Shown here one piece after another: positions 62,820 through 64,000 of a DNA stretch of 64,000 nucleotides; positions within the stretch are counted from its first letter, which is position 1; every line of letters starts with the position of its first letter. Source of the stretch: CADEDH01 sp041394285 (lineage in GTDB: Bacteria; Actinomycetota; Acidimicrobiia; Acidimicrobiales; SZUA-35); NCBI GenBank assembly GCA_041394285.1, contig JAWKIL010000002.1:124001-188000 (forward strand), written 5' to 3'. The notes beneath the pieces are model-generated. The model saw only the letters and a program-made list of their open reading frames with translations, had not been told where the DNA came from and made no database searches. A program made the translations under genes and the position numbers.

Positions 62820-63371
62820 TCAGACCTCGGTCACGACGACCCGGCGGATCGACCGGCGAAGGTCGGCGAAGGAGGCGACGTCGGCCTGGATGGCGGCCTT
62901 GGCCTCGTCGTCGTTGAAGAACTTCGTGCTCAGGTCGTCCCGGGAGGAGAAGGCGCACAGGGCGATCCCGTCGAGCGGCAGACCCGACAGCACGGCCACC
63001 ACCGACAGCTGGGTGTAGTCGCACATGGCGGCGTGCATGCGCAGGGCCAGCGGGCCGTGCACGTCACGCCAGTGGTCGTCCGACTCCCGGTGGGTGAGGT
63101 CGGGGTGGCCGACCATGCCGAACGCAGCGATCACCCGTCCGGCCGGGGCCGGGCCGGACCGCGCCTTCACCGGGCGGGCGTAGGCCACGTAGAGGCCGAC
63201 GTCGGCCACCGAGGCCACGGCCTCGATCTCGTCGGTGGGCACCCGCACCACGGCCGAGAACGGCCGGGCCTCGCTCTCGTCGGGGTGGTTGACGTAGACC
63301 GTGCCCCCCAGTCGGGCCCCCACGGCGGTGGCGGTGGCGGTATCGGTTCCCAGTGCGACGAGCTCCAGCAT
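62820..63371 (-). CDS. EthD-like dimeric alpha/beta-barrel protein
   Basis: A 183-residue protein. Two ferredoxin-like halves are seen: residues 1-80 (LELVALGTDTATATAVGARL) and 90-183, which includes HRESDDHWRDVHGPLALRMH, a typical EthD element (H-W-x-x-x-H-G). EthD members are small oxygenases or accessory proteins in ring degradation. The ATG at 63371 is 6 nt behind CAGGAT (leaderless). Confidence 0.78.
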   Translation of the reverse strand: MLELVALGTDTATATAVGARLGGTVYVNHPDESEARPFSAVVRVPTDEIEAVASVADVGLYVAYARPVKARSGPAPAGRVIAAFGMVGHPDLTHRESDDHWRDVHGPLALRMHAAMCDYTQLSVVAVLSGLPLDGIALCAFSSRDDLSTKFFNDDEAKAAIQADVASFADLRRSIRRVVVTEV

Positions 63372-63439
63372 GGGCTCATCCTGGCACGCCGGGCGGCACG
63401 GCGCAGCCTGGCGGCCGGTCCGGGCGGACGGTCGGGCCG

Positions 63440-63784
63440 TCAGCCCCAGCCCAGCTCCTCCAGGCGATCGTCGTCGATGCCGAAGTGGTGGGCCACCTCG
63501 TGGACCACCGTGACCATCACCTCGTCGGACAGCTCGTCGAGGTCGGCCGCCTCGGCGCACAGGGGTAGCCGGTACAGGATGATCCGGTCGGGGAGCACCA
63601 TCCCGCCGTAGTCGTCCCGCTCGGTGTGGGGCACGCCGTCGTACAGGCCGAGCAGGTCCTCGGTGGGGTGGGCGTCCTCCACCAGGATCACCACATTGTC
63701 GAGCAGGGCCAGGATCTCGTCGGGCAGCTCGTCGATGGCGTCGGCCACCAACGCCTCGAACTCCTCCTCGGGGATCGGCTGCAC
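63440..63784 (-). CDS. minimal zincin metallopeptidase
   Basis: A 114-residue protein of the small zincin-like family (once DUF1025). It contains VTVVHEVAHHFGIDDDRLEE, the HExxH zinc motif with the extended H-x8-x-E/D, and ends in LEELGWG as usual for the family. Found beside many unrelated actinobacterial genes; the substrate is unknown. GTG at 63784 is 7 nt behind TACCCT and matches family starts better than the upstream GTG at 63838. Confidence 0.85.
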   Translation of the reverse strand: MQPIPEEEFEALVADAIDELPDEILALLDNVVILVEDAHPTEDLLGLYDGVPHTERDDYGGMVLPDRIILYRLPLCAEAADLDELSDEVMVTVVHEVAHHFGIDDDRLEELGWG

Positions 63785-63847
63785 GGTCTGGAGGGTACCG
63801 GTGGAGGAACGGCGGCCGGTGGGCCACCGATCCTCCACCGGGCCGAC

Positions 63848-64000
63848 TCAGGGCTGGGCTGGCGCCGCGCCCTCCAGGATCCGGTCGGTCGGGGGAGGCG
63901 ACACCGGGGAGTTGGCCTCGACGTAGCTCACGAACGCCGCCAGATCGTCGCCGCCGCCCAGCCGGTTGGTGCCCTGGGTGAGCACGGTGAAGGCGTCGCC
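63848..64000 (-). CDS. 5'-nucleotidase family protein, C-terminal end (partial)
   Basis: The last 50 codons of a minus-strand gene that continues beyond the window. GDAFTVLTQGTNRLGGGDDL and AAFVSYVEANSPVSPP fit the C-terminal domain of UshA-type bifunctional 5'-nucleotidases/UDP-sugar hydrolases, typically ending with a short Ala/Pro tail as here. Such enzymes release nucleosides outside the cell. Confidence 0.65.
   Translation of the reverse strand, partial: GDAFTVLTQGTNRLGGGDDLAAFVSYVEANSPVSPPPTDRILEGAAPAQP

Overview
This 64-kb window is very GC-rich bacterial chromosome with dense genes, many GTG/TTG starts and frequent 4-bp start/stop overlaps. Its SCO6880-type secretion genes, luciferase-like flavin enzyme, Ino1 and LivFGHMJ importer suggest a high-GC actinobacterium. 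A fused alpha-beta glycyl-tRNA synthetase in place of the usual actinobacterial single-chain enzyme leads me to suspect a deep branch such as Acidimicrobiia; that placement is inference. No rRNA, tRNA, CRISPR array, integrase, transposase or relaxase was seen.

Layout. (1) About 0-13.8 kb: a type IV secretion-like locus with secreted and membrane accessory proteins, an HTH protein, an A24 prepilin peptidase, a peptidoglycan hydrolase with transglycosylase and M15-like domains, a lipoprotein, a VirB2-like pilin, a VirB8-like protein, a VirB6/TrbL-like channel, a VirB4 split into two genes, a VirD4-like ATPase and a LysM protein. (2) About 14-19.4 kb: secreted GH16-like and beta-helix proteins around a frameshifted FAD oxidase. 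(3) About 19.5-32 kb: flavin monooxygenase plus esterase, a heterodimeric ABC exporter, fused GlyQS, an SH3 lipoprotein, ThpR, DUF4188, a MerR regulator and a lipoprotein. (4) About 32-45 kb: a 1696-residue modular secreted sugar-dehydrogenase-like protein, a YiiX-like papain-fold protein, an NTF2 protein, an acyl-CoA dehydrogenase, an IPT/TIG repeat protein, an RNA methyltransferase, a LysR regulator and an unusual inositol-phosphate synthase. (5) About 45-60.4 kb: an amino-acid permease, then a cyclic-ureide (allantoin/hydantoin-like) utilisation region. It holds a PuuE-type allantoinase, an M20 allantoate/carbamoyl amidohydrolase, an allophanate-hydrolase-like small protein, an Rbs-type importer, a 2-oxoglutarate oxygenase, a Liv-type importer, a GntR/FCD regulator and a racemase-family enzyme. 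(6) About 60.4-64 kb: a YtrA-type GntR regulator with a membrane protein, a divergent membrane-anchored protein, an EthD-like protein, a zincin and the end of a 5'-nucleotidase.

Common threads. Many genes appear leaderless: a TANNNT-like -10 box lies 6-8 nt before the start codon. One such box seems to be shared by two divergent genes whose starts are 18 bp apart. Four convergent gene junctions carry palindromes of the same 48-bp length with a GTCACC/GGTGAC-like centre; two more 48-bp palindromes lie behind the LysR gene. In the ureide region, palindromes of the type GCATAC-N-GTATGC, or the related TTGTATACAA, overlap the likely -10 boxes of four promoters, which suggests one repressor, probably the local GntR protein. 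Three genes are interrupted by single missing G/C bases (four events), more like sequence errors than decay.
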